NCBI RefSeq assembly: GCF_002870125.1 | Contig: NZ_PNEO01000021.1 | Coordinates: 1-64,000, forward strand | Length of the DNA stretch: 64,000 nucleotides | Reading direction: 5' to 3' | Source: Burkholderia sp. WAC0059 | GTDB taxonomy: Bacteria > Pseudomonadota > Gammaproteobacteria > Burkholderiales > Burkholderiaceae | Shown here: positions 25,539 through 33,803 of the stretch, piece by piece | Position numbering within the stretch: position 1 is the first letter of the stretch | Layout of the letters: each line of letters opens with the position of its first letter | Made by a program: the position numbers and the translations under genes | Notes under the pieces: model-generated | The model's database searches: none | The model's input: only the letters and a program-made list of their open reading frames with translations | Told to the model about the DNA's origin: nothing

Positions 25539-26795
25539 ATGCGTATCGCCACGTCCGAGATTTACACGTCCACCGTCCAGACGATGAACAACCAGGAGGC
25601 GCAACTGGCCCAGCTCGAAGACGAGATCTCGAGCGGCCAGGCCCTCACCACGCCGGCGTCCAATCCGGTCGCCGCCGCGCAGGCCGTGCAGTTGAGCGCG
25701 ACCTACTCGACGCTGTCGCAATACTCGACGAACCAGACCGACGCGCTCACGTCGCTGCAGCTCGAGGATTCGACGCTCGGCAGCGTGACGACCGAGCTGC
25801 AGAGCTTCAATTCGCTGCTCGAGTCGGCGAACAGCGGCACGCTCAACGACACCGACCGCGCGGCGCTCGCCCAGCAGCTCGAAGGCGTGCGCAACCAGTT
25901 GCTCTCGCTCGCCAACACGACCGACGGCACCGGCAGCTACCTGTTCGCCGGTTACGACGCCAACACGCAGCCGTTCACGAATTCGGCGAGCGGCGTCGGC
26001 GTCACCTACTCGGGCGACGAGGGCGAGCGCACCATGCAGATCAGCGACACGACGCAGATCGCGGTGACCGACCCCGGCTCGAACGTGTTCATGGCCGTGT
26101 CCGCCGGCGCCACGCCCGTGGCCTCGGGCTCGTCGGCCAACACTGGCACCGGCACCATCGGCGCCGTGACGGTTTCGAATCCGGCCGCCGTGCCGAACGA
26201 CGCCAACTACAGCATCACGTTTTCGGACACGACGGGCACGCTCACCTACGGCGTCACGGACGAGTCGACCACGCCGCCCACGCAGCTCTCGACCGCCCAG
26301 ACCTACACGGCCGGCCAGCCCATCACGCTCGGCAGCGGCATGTCGGTGACGATCTCGGGCACGCCCGCCTCGGGCGACGCGTTCAGCGTGCAGTCGGCGA
26401 ATCTTTCCACGGCCGGCAACGGCACCGGCACCGACGTCTTCGCGGCGATGGACGCCGTCATCGCGGCGCTGCAGAGTCCCGTCTCGGGCAACGACGCCGC
26501 GGCGGCGAACCTCACGAACGTGATCGCGACGGCGACGACCCAGATCAGCAACGAGCTCACCAACGTCTCGACGATCCAGGCATCGGTCGGCGGACGCGAG
26601 GACCAGGTGGAGGCGACGCAGACGCTGACCTCGTCGACGTCGACGCAGACGCAGACGAACCTGTCGGGCCTCGTGAACACCAACCTGACTTCGACGATCA
26701 GCGAGTACGAGCAGGTGGAGACCGCGCTGACGGCCTCGCAGAAAACCTTCGCCGAGACGTCGAGCCTCTCGCTCTTCCAGTACATCAATCCCTGA
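25539..26795 (+). CDS. flgL: Hook-filament junction protein FlgL (HAP3)
   Basis: FlgL forms the second junction zone below the filament. 418 residues, versus ~317 in enterics. N-terminal MRIATSEIYTSTVQTMNNQEAQLAQLEDEISSGQ is typical. The flagellin-like C-terminal helix is TQTNLSGLVNTNLTSTISEYEQVETALTASQKTFAETSSLSLFQYINP. The insertion at about 210-290 (YSITFSDTTGTLTYGVTD ... GTPASGDAFSVQS) accounts for the extra length. It lies 13 bp after flgK. Confidence 0.95.
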   Translation: MRIATSEIYTSTVQTMNNQEAQLAQLEDEISSGQALTTPASNPVAAAQAVQLSATYSTLSQYSTNQTDALTSLQLEDSTLGSVTTELQSFNSLLESANSGTLNDTDRAALAQQLEGVRNQLLSLANTTDGTGSYLFAGYDANTQPFTNSASGVGVTYSGDEGERTMQISDTTQIAVTDPGSNVFMAVSAGATPVASGSSANTGTGTIGAVTVSNPAAVPNDANYSITFSDTTGTLTYGVTDESTTPPTQLSTAQTYTAGQPITLGSGMSVTISGTPASGDAFSVQSANLSTAGNGTGTDVFAAMDAVIAALQSPVSGNDAAAANLTNVIATATTQISNELTNVSTIQASVGGREDQVEATQTLTSSTSTQTQTNLSGLVNTNLTSTISEYEQVETALTASQKTFAETSSLSLFQYINP

Positions 26796-26850
26796 TCCGT
26801 CCCGATCGGGCCCGCGAGCGGCACGCCGCCCTCGCGCCCGAACGCGAACG

Positions 26851-26890
26851 AAAAAAGCTCCCGCGCGCGGCAGGCCGCGCCGGGAGCTTT
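26851..26890 (-). terminator. Bidirectional terminator between flgL and fliR
   Basis: AAAGCTCCCG (26854-26863) pairs with CGGGAGCTTT (26881-26890), with an inner GCGCGG/CCGCGC stem and loop CAGG. On the minus strand the stem is followed by TTTTTT, so it ends the fli transcript best. On the plus strand the tail is only TTTGGGTTT, a weaker stop for flgKL. Confidence 0.85.
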
Positions 26891-26918
26891 GGGTTTGTGC
26901 GCCGCGCGGCTGCCGTTG

Positions 26919-27701
26919 TTACCGCAGGGCGGCGGCGATGCGCCCCATCTCGTCGACGCTCGTGTTGAAGATTTGCGCGAAGAGCGGAATCAGGTTCGGG
27001 ATCATCATCTGGATCAGCAGCATGCCGACGAGCAGCGTCAGCGCGAAGCCGACCTGGAAAATGCCGATCTGCGGCGCGGCGCGGTTCAGGATGCCGAGCG
27101 CGAGGTTGGCGATCAGCACCGAGATGACGACGGGCAGCGAGATGAGCAGCCCGTACAGGAGCACGGCCGCGCCCCAGTTCGCCAGCATTTGCCAGCCGGG
27201 CGCGGCGAGCAGGTTGGCCGTCACCGGCACCGACTGGAACGAGGCGACGAGCGCGCTGATGATCTGGAGGTGGCCGTCGAGCGAGAGAAACGCGAGCGTC
27301 GCGATGGTGCTGAGGAACGTGGACAGCGCCGGCGTGGTGGCGTCGGACTGCGGGTCGAAGAAGGTGGCGAAGCCGATCCCCATGCCGAGGCCCATCAGCT
27401 CGCCGGCGCCCGTGATGGCGCCGAACACCACCTGCATCGAGAAGCCGAGTGCCACGCCGACGAGAAACTGGTTGGCGAGGATCCAGATGCCCTGCGCGGA
27501 GAACACCGTCGCGGGGGGCAGCGGGCCGATGGTCGGCGCGACGATCAGCGTCATGAAGGCCGCGAGGCCGATTTTCGCCATCGTCGGGAACGACGTGCTG
27601 CCCGTGACGGGAGCCGCGGCGATGAACGCGAGGATGCGCGTGAACGGCCACAGGAACGCGGTGAGCCACATGTTGAGCTGCGCGTAGGTGACCGAGAACA
27701 T
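26919..27701 (-). CDS. fliR: Flagellar export gate protein FliR
   Basis: Part of the FliPQR export channel in the inner membrane. 260 residues with about six membrane segments. Conserved features include FTRILAFIAAAPVTGSTSFPTMAKIGLA, NQFLVGVALGFSMQVVFGAITGAGELMGLGMGIGFATFFDPQ and LNRAAPQIGIFQVGFALTLLVGMLL. It is the last gene of the minus-strand fliLMNOPQR operon. Confidence 0.96.
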   Translation of the reverse strand: MFSVTYAQLNMWLTAFLWPFTRILAFIAAAPVTGSTSFPTMAKIGLAAFMTLIVAPTIGPLPPATVFSAQGIWILANQFLVGVALGFSMQVVFGAITGAGELMGLGMGIGFATFFDPQSDATTPALSTFLSTIATLAFLSLDGHLQIISALVASFQSVPVTANLLAAPGWQMLANWGAAVLLYGLLISLPVVISVLIANLALGILNRAAPQIGIFQVGFALTLLVGMLLIQMMIPNLIPLFAQIFNTSVDEMGRIAAALR

Positions 27702-27761
27702 GGCGGGAGGGCGCGTGCGGTGTGGGTCGTGCGGGGCGTGTCGTGCGGGCCGGGCGCGCGC

Positions 27762-28037
27762 CTAGCCGCTGTTCGCCACGGACGGAATGTTCGTGAACAC
27801 GTGGCGCATGTAGTCGAGGATCGTCGTGAGCATCCACGGCCCGATGAGCACGAGCGTCACCGCGATGGCGATGGCCTTCGGGATGAACGACAGCGTGGCT
27901 TCGTTGATCTGCGTGGCCGCCTGGAAGAGGCTCACGATCAGGCCGACCACGAGCGAGACGAGGAGGAGCGGCGCCGCGAGCAGCAGCGTCACGTACATGG
28001 CCTCGTGGGCGAGCGTCATTACGTATTCGGGCGTCAT
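27762..28037 (-). CDS. fliQ: Flagellar export gate protein FliQ
   Basis: Small channel subunit of the FliPQR gate. 91 residues with two hydrophobic helices: VTLLLAAPLLLVSLVVGLIVSLFQAATQINEATLSFIPKAIAI and TLVLIGPWMLTTILDYM. The family core QINEATLSFIPK is intact. It lies 60 bp before fliR and 28 bp after fliP. Confidence 0.96.
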   Translation of the reverse strand: MTPEYVMTLAHEAMYVTLLLAAPLLLVSLVVGLIVSLFQAATQINEATLSFIPKAIAIAVTLVLIGPWMLTTILDYMRHVFTNIPSVANSG

Positions 28038-28065
28038 GGCGGGAGCTCCTCGTGCGGCGCCGCTT

Positions 28066-28938
28066 TTAGCTGAAGCTCTGCGCGAGCGAGCCGATCAGCA
28101 ACTGCCAGCCGTCCACGAGCACGAACAGCATCAGCTTGAACGGCAGCGAGATGGTGGTCGGCGAGACCATCATCATCCCCATCGACATCAGCACGCTCGC
28201 CACGACGATGTCGATGATGAGAAACGGTATGAAGATCGTGAAGCCGATCTGGAAGCCTGTCTTCATCTCGCTCGTGACGAACGCGGGCACGAGCAGCGAG
28301 AGCGGCACGTCCTCGGGGCCCTGCATCGGCGCCGCGTGCGAGATGCGCGCGAAGAGCGCGAGGTCCGACTCGCGGGTCTGGCGCAGCATGAACGTCTTGA
28401 ACGGCGCGACGCCGCGCTGCACCGCCTCGTCCATCGGCAGCGTGCCGGCCGCGAACGGCTTGTAGCCGTCGTTGTAGGCGCGGTTCAGCACCGGCGACAT
28501 GACGAACAGCGTGAGAAAGAGCGCCATGCCGACGAGCACCTGGTTGGGCGGCGTCGTCGTCGTGCCGATGGCCTGGCGCAGCAGCGAGAGCACGATGATG
28601 ATGCGCGTGAAGCTCGTCATCATCAGGATCATCGCCGGCAGGAACGACAGCATCGTGAGCACCAGCATGGTCTGGATGCTCAGCGTGTACGTGGTGCTGC
28701 CGTTGGGGCCCGGGCTCGCGTTGAGGGCGGGCAGGCCCGCTACCTGCGCGTGCGCGCAGCGCGGCAGCGCGAACATCAGCACGGCCGCGACGAGCGCCCA
28801 CAGGAGCGGCGCCGAAACGGCCAGCGAAAGCGCCGCCCGGGCCAGCAGGCGGCGCCTTGCGCGCGCCTCCGGAGCCGCCGCTGCGTCGCGGCCTGCGGCG
28901 CCTTGCGCCGCGACTAGAACTTCGCCCCGCATCCGCAT
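28066..28938 (-). CDS. fliP: Flagellar export gate protein FliP
   Basis: Main subunit of the export channel. 290 residues. A long N-terminus (Ala/Arg-rich, then a signal-like helix ending CAHAQ near residue 66) precedes the conserved body. That body has MLSFLPAMILMMTSFTRIIIVLSLLRQAIGTTTTPPNQVLVGMALFLTLFVM and FLIIDIVVASVLMSMGMMMVSP. The start at 28938 abuts the fliO stop; ATG 28932 is also possible. Confidence 0.96.
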   Translation of the reverse strand: MRMRGEVLVAAQGAAGRDAAAAPEARARRRLLARAALSLAVSAPLLWALVAAVLMFALPRCAHAQVAGLPALNASPGPNGSTTYTLSIQTMLVLTMLSFLPAMILMMTSFTRIIIVLSLLRQAIGTTTTPPNQVLVGMALFLTLFVMSPVLNRAYNDGYKPFAAGTLPMDEAVQRGVAPFKTFMLRQTRESDLALFARISHAAPMQGPEDVPLSLLVPAFVTSEMKTGFQIGFTIFIPFLIIDIVVASVLMSMGMMMVSPTTISLPFKLMLFVLVDGWQLLIGSLAQSFS

Positions 28939-29487
28939 CTACTGCTCTCCGCCTTCGCGGCGGCCCAGCCGCCTGCGCGCCTCGCTGCCGAGCGCGTCGC
29001 GAAAGCGCCGCGCGAAGCTGCCGGCTCCGTCCGTCCGGCTGTCCGGCGAGGACGGCGTGCCGGCGCCGCCCGGCAATTCGCCGGCCGGCATGGTGTGAAG
29101 CAGCCGGACGTTGCCCGGCGCCGCGCCGAGCACGAGCCAGGTGTCGCCGACCTCGACGACGGCCACGCGTTCCTTGCCGCCGAGCGAGGCGCCGCCGATC
29201 GTTCTCACGAGGCCGCCGCGCTGCGCCGGCTGCAGGCCGAGCCGGCGCGCGAGCCAGGCGCAGCCGAACACGAGGCCGAGCACGATGGCGAGGCCGAAGA
29301 TCGTCTGCATCACGGCGCCGACGCCGAGCGCGGGCACGGCGCTGCCGACCGCGACGTCCGAGGCCGAGCGCACCGCCCGGTTGACGGCCTGCAGGTCGGC
29401 GGCGCGGGCGGCGAGCGGCGCCGCGAGAGCGAGAACGGGCGCGGCGCGCAGCATCAGCCTGGCCGCGCGCGCCGGGCGGGACTTCAT
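28939..29487 (-). CDS. fliO: Flagellar export protein FliO
   Basis: FliO helps assemble the FliP ring. 182 residues. A signal-like N-terminus (to about residue 29) is followed by one membrane helix (MQTIFGLAIVLGLVFGCAWLARRLG). The conserved cytoplasmic domain is VRTIGGASLGGKERVAVVEVGDTWLVLGAAPGNVRLLHTMPAG. The start overlaps the fliN stop by 4 bases and the stop abuts fliP. Confidence 0.93.
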   Translation of the reverse strand: MKSRPARAARLMLRAAPVLALAAPLAARAADLQAVNRAVRSASDVAVGSAVPALGVGAVMQTIFGLAIVLGLVFGCAWLARRLGLQPAQRGGLVRTIGGASLGGKERVAVVEVGDTWLVLGAAPGNVRLLHTMPAGELPGGAGTPSSPDSRTDGAGSFARRFRDALGSEARRRLGRREGGEQ

Positions 29488-29936
29488 CGATTCAGCTTCC
29501 TGATCCGTTCGGACGGCGTGATGATGTCGGTGAGACGAATGCCGAACTTGTCGTTGACGACCACGACTTCGCCCTGCGCGATGAGCCAGCCGTTCACGAG
29601 CACGTCCATCGGCTCGCCGGCGAGCCCGTCGAGCTCGACGACCGAGCCCTGCGCGAGCTGGAGCAGGTTGCGGATCGCGATCTTGGTGCGTCCGAGCTCG
29701 ACCGTCATCTGGACCGGAATGTCCAGAATCATGTCGATGTCGTTGCGCGTCGCGACCGCGTCGGTTTTCGAGAGCGGCTGGAACACGCCGGCGCTCGTGG
29801 CGGTCTCGGGCGTCTCGTTGCCGTTCTGCTCGGCGAGCGCGCTCGCCCAGTCGTCGGTCTCGGTCGCGGCGGCGGTCCCCGCGTCGCCTGCCCCCTGTGC
29901 GGGTTCGGCGGCCGGCGTGGCGTTGACGTCACTCAT
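29484..29936 (-). CDS. fliN: Flagellar motor switch protein FliN
   Basis: C-ring subunit that binds FliH and forms the base of the switch. 150 residues. An acidic Ala/Thr-rich N-terminus precedes the SpoA-type domain (about 65-145): DIDMILDIPVQMTVELGRTKIAIRNLLQLAQGSVVELDGLAGEPMDVLVNGWLIAQGEVVVVNDKFGIRLTDII. It overlaps fliM by 8 bases and fliO by 4. Confidence 0.97.
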   Translation of the reverse strand: MSDVNATPAAEPAQGAGDAGTAAATETDDWASALAEQNGNETPETATSAGVFQPLSKTDAVATRNDIDMILDIPVQMTVELGRTKIAIRNLLQLAQGSVVELDGLAGEPMDVLVNGWLIAQGEVVVVNDKFGIRLTDIITPSERIRKLNR

Positions 29937-30936
29937 AATCGTTTTCCTTCATCGTGTCCGCTGCGCTGATCATTTTCTGGACCCGCAACGCGTATTGACC
30001 ATTGAATATTCCGTAGCCGCACTCCATGATCGGCACGCCGTCCACCTTGGCGACGATGTGCTCGGGAATGTCGATCGGCAGCACGTCCCCCGCGCGCATG
30101 TTGAGAATCTGCTCGATGGTGCCGCGGATCTGCGTGAGGTCGGCCGTGAGCTCCACCTCGGCCGCCTGCACCTGCTTGGAGAGCACGCGCACCCAGCGGC
30201 TGTCCACGTCGAGCGCCTCGCCCTGGATCGGCGAGGAGAGCACGTCGCGGATCGGCTCGATCATCGAGTACGGCATGCAGATGTGCAGCGTGCCGCCGAT
30301 CGCGCCGAACTCGATCGAGAACTGCGTGACGATGACGATTTCGTTGGGCGTCGCGACGTTGGCGAACTGCGTGTGCATTTCCGAGCGCACGAACTCGAAC
30401 TGCAGCGGCTTCACGCTCTTCCAGGCGCTCGCGTAATGCTCGAACACGAGGTTCAGCAGCTTGCTGATGATGCGGTGCTCGGTCTGCGTGAAGTCGCGGC
30501 CCTCGACGCGCGTGTGAAAGCGCCCGTCGCCGCCGAACAGGTTGTCGACCACGAAGAACACGAGGTTCGGGTCGAACACGAACAGCGCCGTGCCGCGCAG
30601 CGGCTTGGCGTGCACGAGGTTCAGGTTGGTCGGGATCGGCAGGTTGCGCGTGAACTCGCTGTACTTCTGCACGCGCACCGGGCTCATCGAGATCTCGGCC
30701 GAGCGCCGCATGAAGTTGAAGATGCCCACGCGCATGAGCCGCGCGAAACGCTCGTTGATGATTTCGAGGCCCGGCATCCGGCCCCGGACGATACGCTCCT
30801 GGGTCGCGATGTTGTAGGGGCGCACGCCCCGCTGCTCGGCGGACTGTCCCGCGTCCTGCTCGGCATCCCCGGTCACGCCCTTCAGGAGGGCGTCGACCTC
30901 CTCCTGGGACATGAACTCGTTGTGACCCATTGTCAT
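29929..30936 (-). CDS. fliM: Flagellar motor switch protein FliM
   Basis: Switch protein that binds CheY-P. 335 residues. The N-terminal CheY-binding peptide is FMSQEEVDALLKGVTG. The CheC-like middle domain has LEIINERFARLMRVGIFNFMRRSAEI and the C-terminal SpoA domain VELTADLTQIRGTIEQILNMRAGDVLPIDIPE. ATG 30936 and ATG 30930 are both in frame; the second gives the usual MGHNEF start. It is downstream of fliL in the same operon. Confidence 0.97.
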   Translation of the reverse strand: MTMGHNEFMSQEEVDALLKGVTGDAEQDAGQSAEQRGVRPYNIATQERIVRGRMPGLEIINERFARLMRVGIFNFMRRSAEISMSPVRVQKYSEFTRNLPIPTNLNLVHAKPLRGTALFVFDPNLVFFVVDNLFGGDGRFHTRVEGRDFTQTEHRIISKLLNLVFEHYASAWKSVKPLQFEFVRSEMHTQFANVATPNEIVIVTQFSIEFGAIGGTLHICMPYSMIEPIRDVLSSPIQGEALDVDSRWVRVLSKQVQAAEVELTADLTQIRGTIEQILNMRAGDVLPIDIPEHIVAKVDGVPIMECGYGIFNGQYALRVQKMISAADTMKENDYE

Positions 30937-30949
30937 GATGAAGCTCGCT

Positions 30950-31471
30950 TTACTGCACGACGAAATCGGTGAACAGCACGTCTTCGACGTGTGCGGGCGG
31001 CTCGCCGGGTTCGGTCGGCTTCGCGATCAGCACGGCGAGCTCCTTCGCGAGCTCGCGTTTGCCTTCGAGCGGTTCGAGGTCTTCCGGACGCTTGTTCGAC
31101 AGCGCGAGCAGCAGACGGCTGCGGATCTCGGGCATCTGGTCGGCGAGGCGCTGGCGCGTGGCTTCGCTATCCACCTTCAGCGTGAGACCGATGCGCAGAT
31201 AGTGCGTGTCGCCGCCGTCGTCGGGTTGCAGGTTCACCGTCATCGGGTCGAGCGGGAAGAACACCGGCGGCGGCGGCTTGGGCACTTCGTGTTTGGCCGT
31301 CAGCAGCGACAGCCCGAAGTGGCGCGCCACCGTGAACCAGGTCGCGCCCGCGGCGGCGGCGGCCGCGACGAGCGCGATCAGCACGATCAGGAGGATGCGC
31401 TTGAGTTTAGCCCGGCCCGGCTTTTCGGGCTGCTGCTCTTCTGCCTGCGGTGTTGCGGTCGTGGTCGCCAT
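30950..31471 (-). CDS. fliL: Flagellar basal body-associated protein FliL
   Basis: FliL supports stator function at the motor. 173 residues: a short cytoplasmic N-terminus, one membrane helix (ILLIVLIALVAAAAAAGATWF, about 26-46), then the periplasmic domain with FFPLDPMTVNLQPDDGGDTHYLRIGLTLKVD and VEDVLFTDFVVQ. It is the first gene of the fliLMNOPQR operon, 13 bp before fliM. Confidence 0.95.
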   Translation of the reverse strand: MATTTATPQAEEQQPEKPGRAKLKRILLIVLIALVAAAAAAGATWFTVARHFGLSLLTAKHEVPKPPPPVFFPLDPMTVNLQPDDGGDTHYLRIGLTLKVDSEATRQRLADQMPEIRSRLLLALSNKRPEDLEPLEGKRELAKELAVLIAKPTEPGEPPAHVEDVLFTDFVVQ

Positions 31472-31518
31472 TGTCGGTCAGGAAAGTGCGGGATCGTGCA
31501 TGGGTGCCGGTAGCTTGC

Positions 31519-31580
31519 ATTGTTCTGGCTTTTGGCTTGCGGCGATGAGGAGAATAGAAGGGGGATTTGCGGCTATCTCG
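31519..31580 (-). promoter_or_regulatory. Class II flagellar promoter of fliL (FlhDC-like operator plus -10)
   Basis: AGAATAG (31551-31557) and CTATCTCG (31573-31580) bracket an element very like the flgA/flgB operator. Reading toward fliL, AACAAT lies at 31524-31519, exactly 26 bp beyond, giving a leader of ~40 nt. The rest of the 31472-31774 gap shows no gene. Confidence 0.6.
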
Positions 31581-31774
31581 TGGCTTTATTGCGGTGCGGG
31601 GGAGGGGGCGGGAAGGCGCGGAAGGCGGCCGCGCCGCGGACCCGGGCTTGCGGGGCTCGCGCGCAAAATGCGGCGGACCGGCCGACAGCACAAGCGGGGC
31701 GGCGACGAGGGGGACGCGCCGCCTTTCGCGGCCGCGCACCGACGGCGGGGCCGCCGGTGTCCCGCGCGCCGGGC

Positions 31775-33325
31775 TCAGGCGAACGTGTCGACGAGGCCGA
31801 CCGTGCGCCGCACCGGCGCCGTCACGCTGGCCGTCGTGAGATCGGCGTCGGCGTCCTCGTCGGTGCTCGCGCGGCTGCGTCCGCCTTTCTGCTCGCTGTC
31901 CTGCTGGCCCGACTGACCCGCGAAACCGTCGCTGACGCTCGCGCTGCCGAGGCCGATGCCGCCGGCCTCCATCGCTTCGCGCAGCTTGGGCAGCGCCGCC
32001 TCGACGGCGTCGCGCACCTGCTGGTGCTGCGACACGAAGAGCGCGTGGGCATGGTTGTCGGACACCTGCAGCACGACCTGCAGGGGGCCGAGGTTCTCGG
32101 GGTTGAGCGTGAGTTCGGCGCTCTGCTGGCGCGTGCCCGAGAGGAACACGACCTTCTGGCTCAGCGCCTCTTCCCAGTCCGACGTGCCCACCTGGGGCGA
32201 CAGCGAGGACGCCGCGCCGCTCTGGGCCGAGGCGGTCGGATTCTCGGCCGCTTCGGACTGCTGCAGGGCCGCGGCGGCGGCCTGGGTGGCCTCGAGCGCC
32301 GTGCCCTGGCCGGCGGCGCCTGCCTGCGCCGCGCCGCCCTGCACCGCGGTCATCGCCGCGGCCAGCGCGCTGGCCGTGTTCTTGCCCGCCGCGTCGGCGT
32401 TCATCGTGCTCATCAGCTCCTTCGAGCTGTCCGCGTTCGCGTTCTTGTCCGCGTTCGCCGATGCGTTCGCGGACTCGTGCTTGTCGCCGTCGCCGTGCGA
32501 GGCGCCGTTGTCCGCGAGGTGCTGCGCGTCGTGCGCGTCCGCCGCGCCGGCCGCGGTCGTCGCGCCGCCGTGCAGGATCGCCGCCTGGCGGCGATCGCCG
32601 TTGGTGGCCGAGAGCGCGGTTTTCACCGGGTCGCGCGTCGATTTCGCGCTGGCGCTGCTTTCGACCGCGCCGGTAGCATGCGCCGCGTCGGTTCCGGCCG
32701 CGCCGGCGTGCGTGCCGCCGCCGGCGGCGAGCTGCTGGGCCTGGATCTGCGCGGCGATCGTCGCCGCCGCGATGCGGGCGGCCTCGGCCTGTTCCCGCTC
32801 GGCTTTCGTCGTCTTGTCCTGCTGCGTGGCGTTGCCGTTCTGCGCCGTTTGCTGCGTGCCGCCCTGGGCCGCGTTCGAACCGTCGGCGCCGCTCGCCGTA
32901 TCCGTGTTCGAGCTCGCCGTGCTGGTCGTCGAGCCCTGCGCGCTGCTGGCGCTGCTGCTCGTCGTGCTGCCGTTCTCCGACGAGGACGACGTCTCGCTGT
33001 CCGTCTGCGACTGGGACGAGTTCGACGACGAGGTCGACTGCACGGCCCCGGACTGCTGCGCGGCCGCCGGTTGCGCCGTCTGGGCCGGCGTCGTCTCGGC
33101 CGTCTGGACCGGGGCGGGCGCGGGCGCCGGCGGCGTTGGCATGCTCGCCTGCGGCTGGGTGAAGCTCTGCGCGGCCTGGCTCGCCTGCGCGTCGAGGCTT
33201 TGCTGGAGCGTCTGCGCGAAGGAGGCGCCTTCCTGGGCCGAATCGGCGTCGGCGTTGCCCTCGAGCGAATTCAGGGCCGAGCCGGCGAGCGAGCTGACGA
33301 GAGAGGCAAGGATCGGGAGCGGCAT
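31775..33325 (-). CDS. fliK: Flagellar hook-length control protein FliK
   Basis: FliK measures hook length and triggers the FlhB switch. 516 residues. The middle is a long Ala/Gln/Ser/Thr-rich ruler. The C-terminal Flg_hook domain (about 385-470) contains WEEALSQKVVFLSGTRQQSAELTLNPENLGPLQVVLQV and VRDAVEAALPKLREAMEAGGIGLGSASVSDGF. ATG 33325 begins MPLPILASLV; 40 more in-frame codons upstream overlap fliJ and are rejected. A second FliK-type gene lies at 40368. Confidence 0.93.
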   Translation of the reverse strand: MPLPILASLVSSLAGSALNSLEGNADADSAQEGASFAQTLQQSLDAQASQAAQSFTQPQASMPTPPAPAPAPVQTAETTPAQTAQPAAAQQSGAVQSTSSSNSSQSQTDSETSSSSENGSTTSSSASSAQGSTTSTASSNTDTASGADGSNAAQGGTQQTAQNGNATQQDKTTKAEREQAEAARIAAATIAAQIQAQQLAAGGGTHAGAAGTDAAHATGAVESSASAKSTRDPVKTALSATNGDRRQAAILHGGATTAAGAADAHDAQHLADNGASHGDGDKHESANASANADKNANADSSKELMSTMNADAAGKNTASALAAAMTAVQGGAAQAGAAGQGTALEATQAAAAALQQSEAAENPTASAQSGAASSLSPQVGTSDWEEALSQKVVFLSGTRQQSAELTLNPENLGPLQVVLQVSDNHAHALFVSQHQQVRDAVEAALPKLREAMEAGGIGLGSASVSDGFAGQSGQQDSEQKGGRSRASTDEDADADLTTASVTAPVRRTVGLVDTFA

Positions 33326-33347
33326 GAGAGAGCCTTTCGGTAACGTC

Positions 33348-33803
33348 CTACGGTTGTTGCGACGCGCGCAGGCGCGAAATGCGCGCCGCATGTTCGTCGG
33401 CGTCGCGCTGTTCGCGGCGTGCTTCGTCGCGGGCCTGCAAGGCATCCTGACGGGCCTGCAGCACTTCGTACGATCCCAGCTTCTGCTTCTGGCGCTGCCA
33501 TTCGGGCCGGGCCGCGTCGAGCCGCGCGCTCGCCTGGGCGAGCAGGCGGCGCTGCTGTTCGATGGCGGCGTCGAGCGTGTCGATGAACGCCTGGAAATTG
33601 CGCACGCTGCCCGCGGCCATGCCGGCGCGCGCGGCGTCGTTGAAGCGCGTGTAATACTCCTCGCGGTACTGGATCAGCGCCTGCAACTGGTTGTCGACGT
33701 CGTTGCGCTCGCGCTGGAAGCGGCCGAGCCGCTGCGCGGCCGTGTCGACGTCGCCCTGCGCGAGCTCGATGAGCGTCTTCAACTGGGAGGGGGCGCCGTT
33801 CAT
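33348..33803 (-). CDS. fliJ: Flagellar export chaperone FliJ
   Basis: FliJ is the coiled-coil stalk of the FliI ATPase complex and recycles export chaperones. 151 residues, almost entirely charged helix (LKTLIELAQGDVDTAAQRLGRFQRERNDVDNQLQALIQYREEYYTRFNDAARAG; LEVLQ-type coil to the end). It overlaps fliI by 4 bases and precedes fliK. Confidence 0.93.
   Translation of the reverse strand: MNGAPSQLKTLIELAQGDVDTAAQRLGRFQRERNDVDNQLQALIQYREEYYTRFNDAARAGMAAGSVRNFQAFIDTLDAAIEQQRRLLAQASARLDAARPEWQRQKQKLGSYEVLQARQDALQARDEARREQRDADEHAARISRLRASQQP

Noticed and set aside
33326..33445. 40-codon upstream extension of fliK
   Set aside because: It overlaps the end of fliJ and has no family similarity; ATG 33325 gives a normal start.
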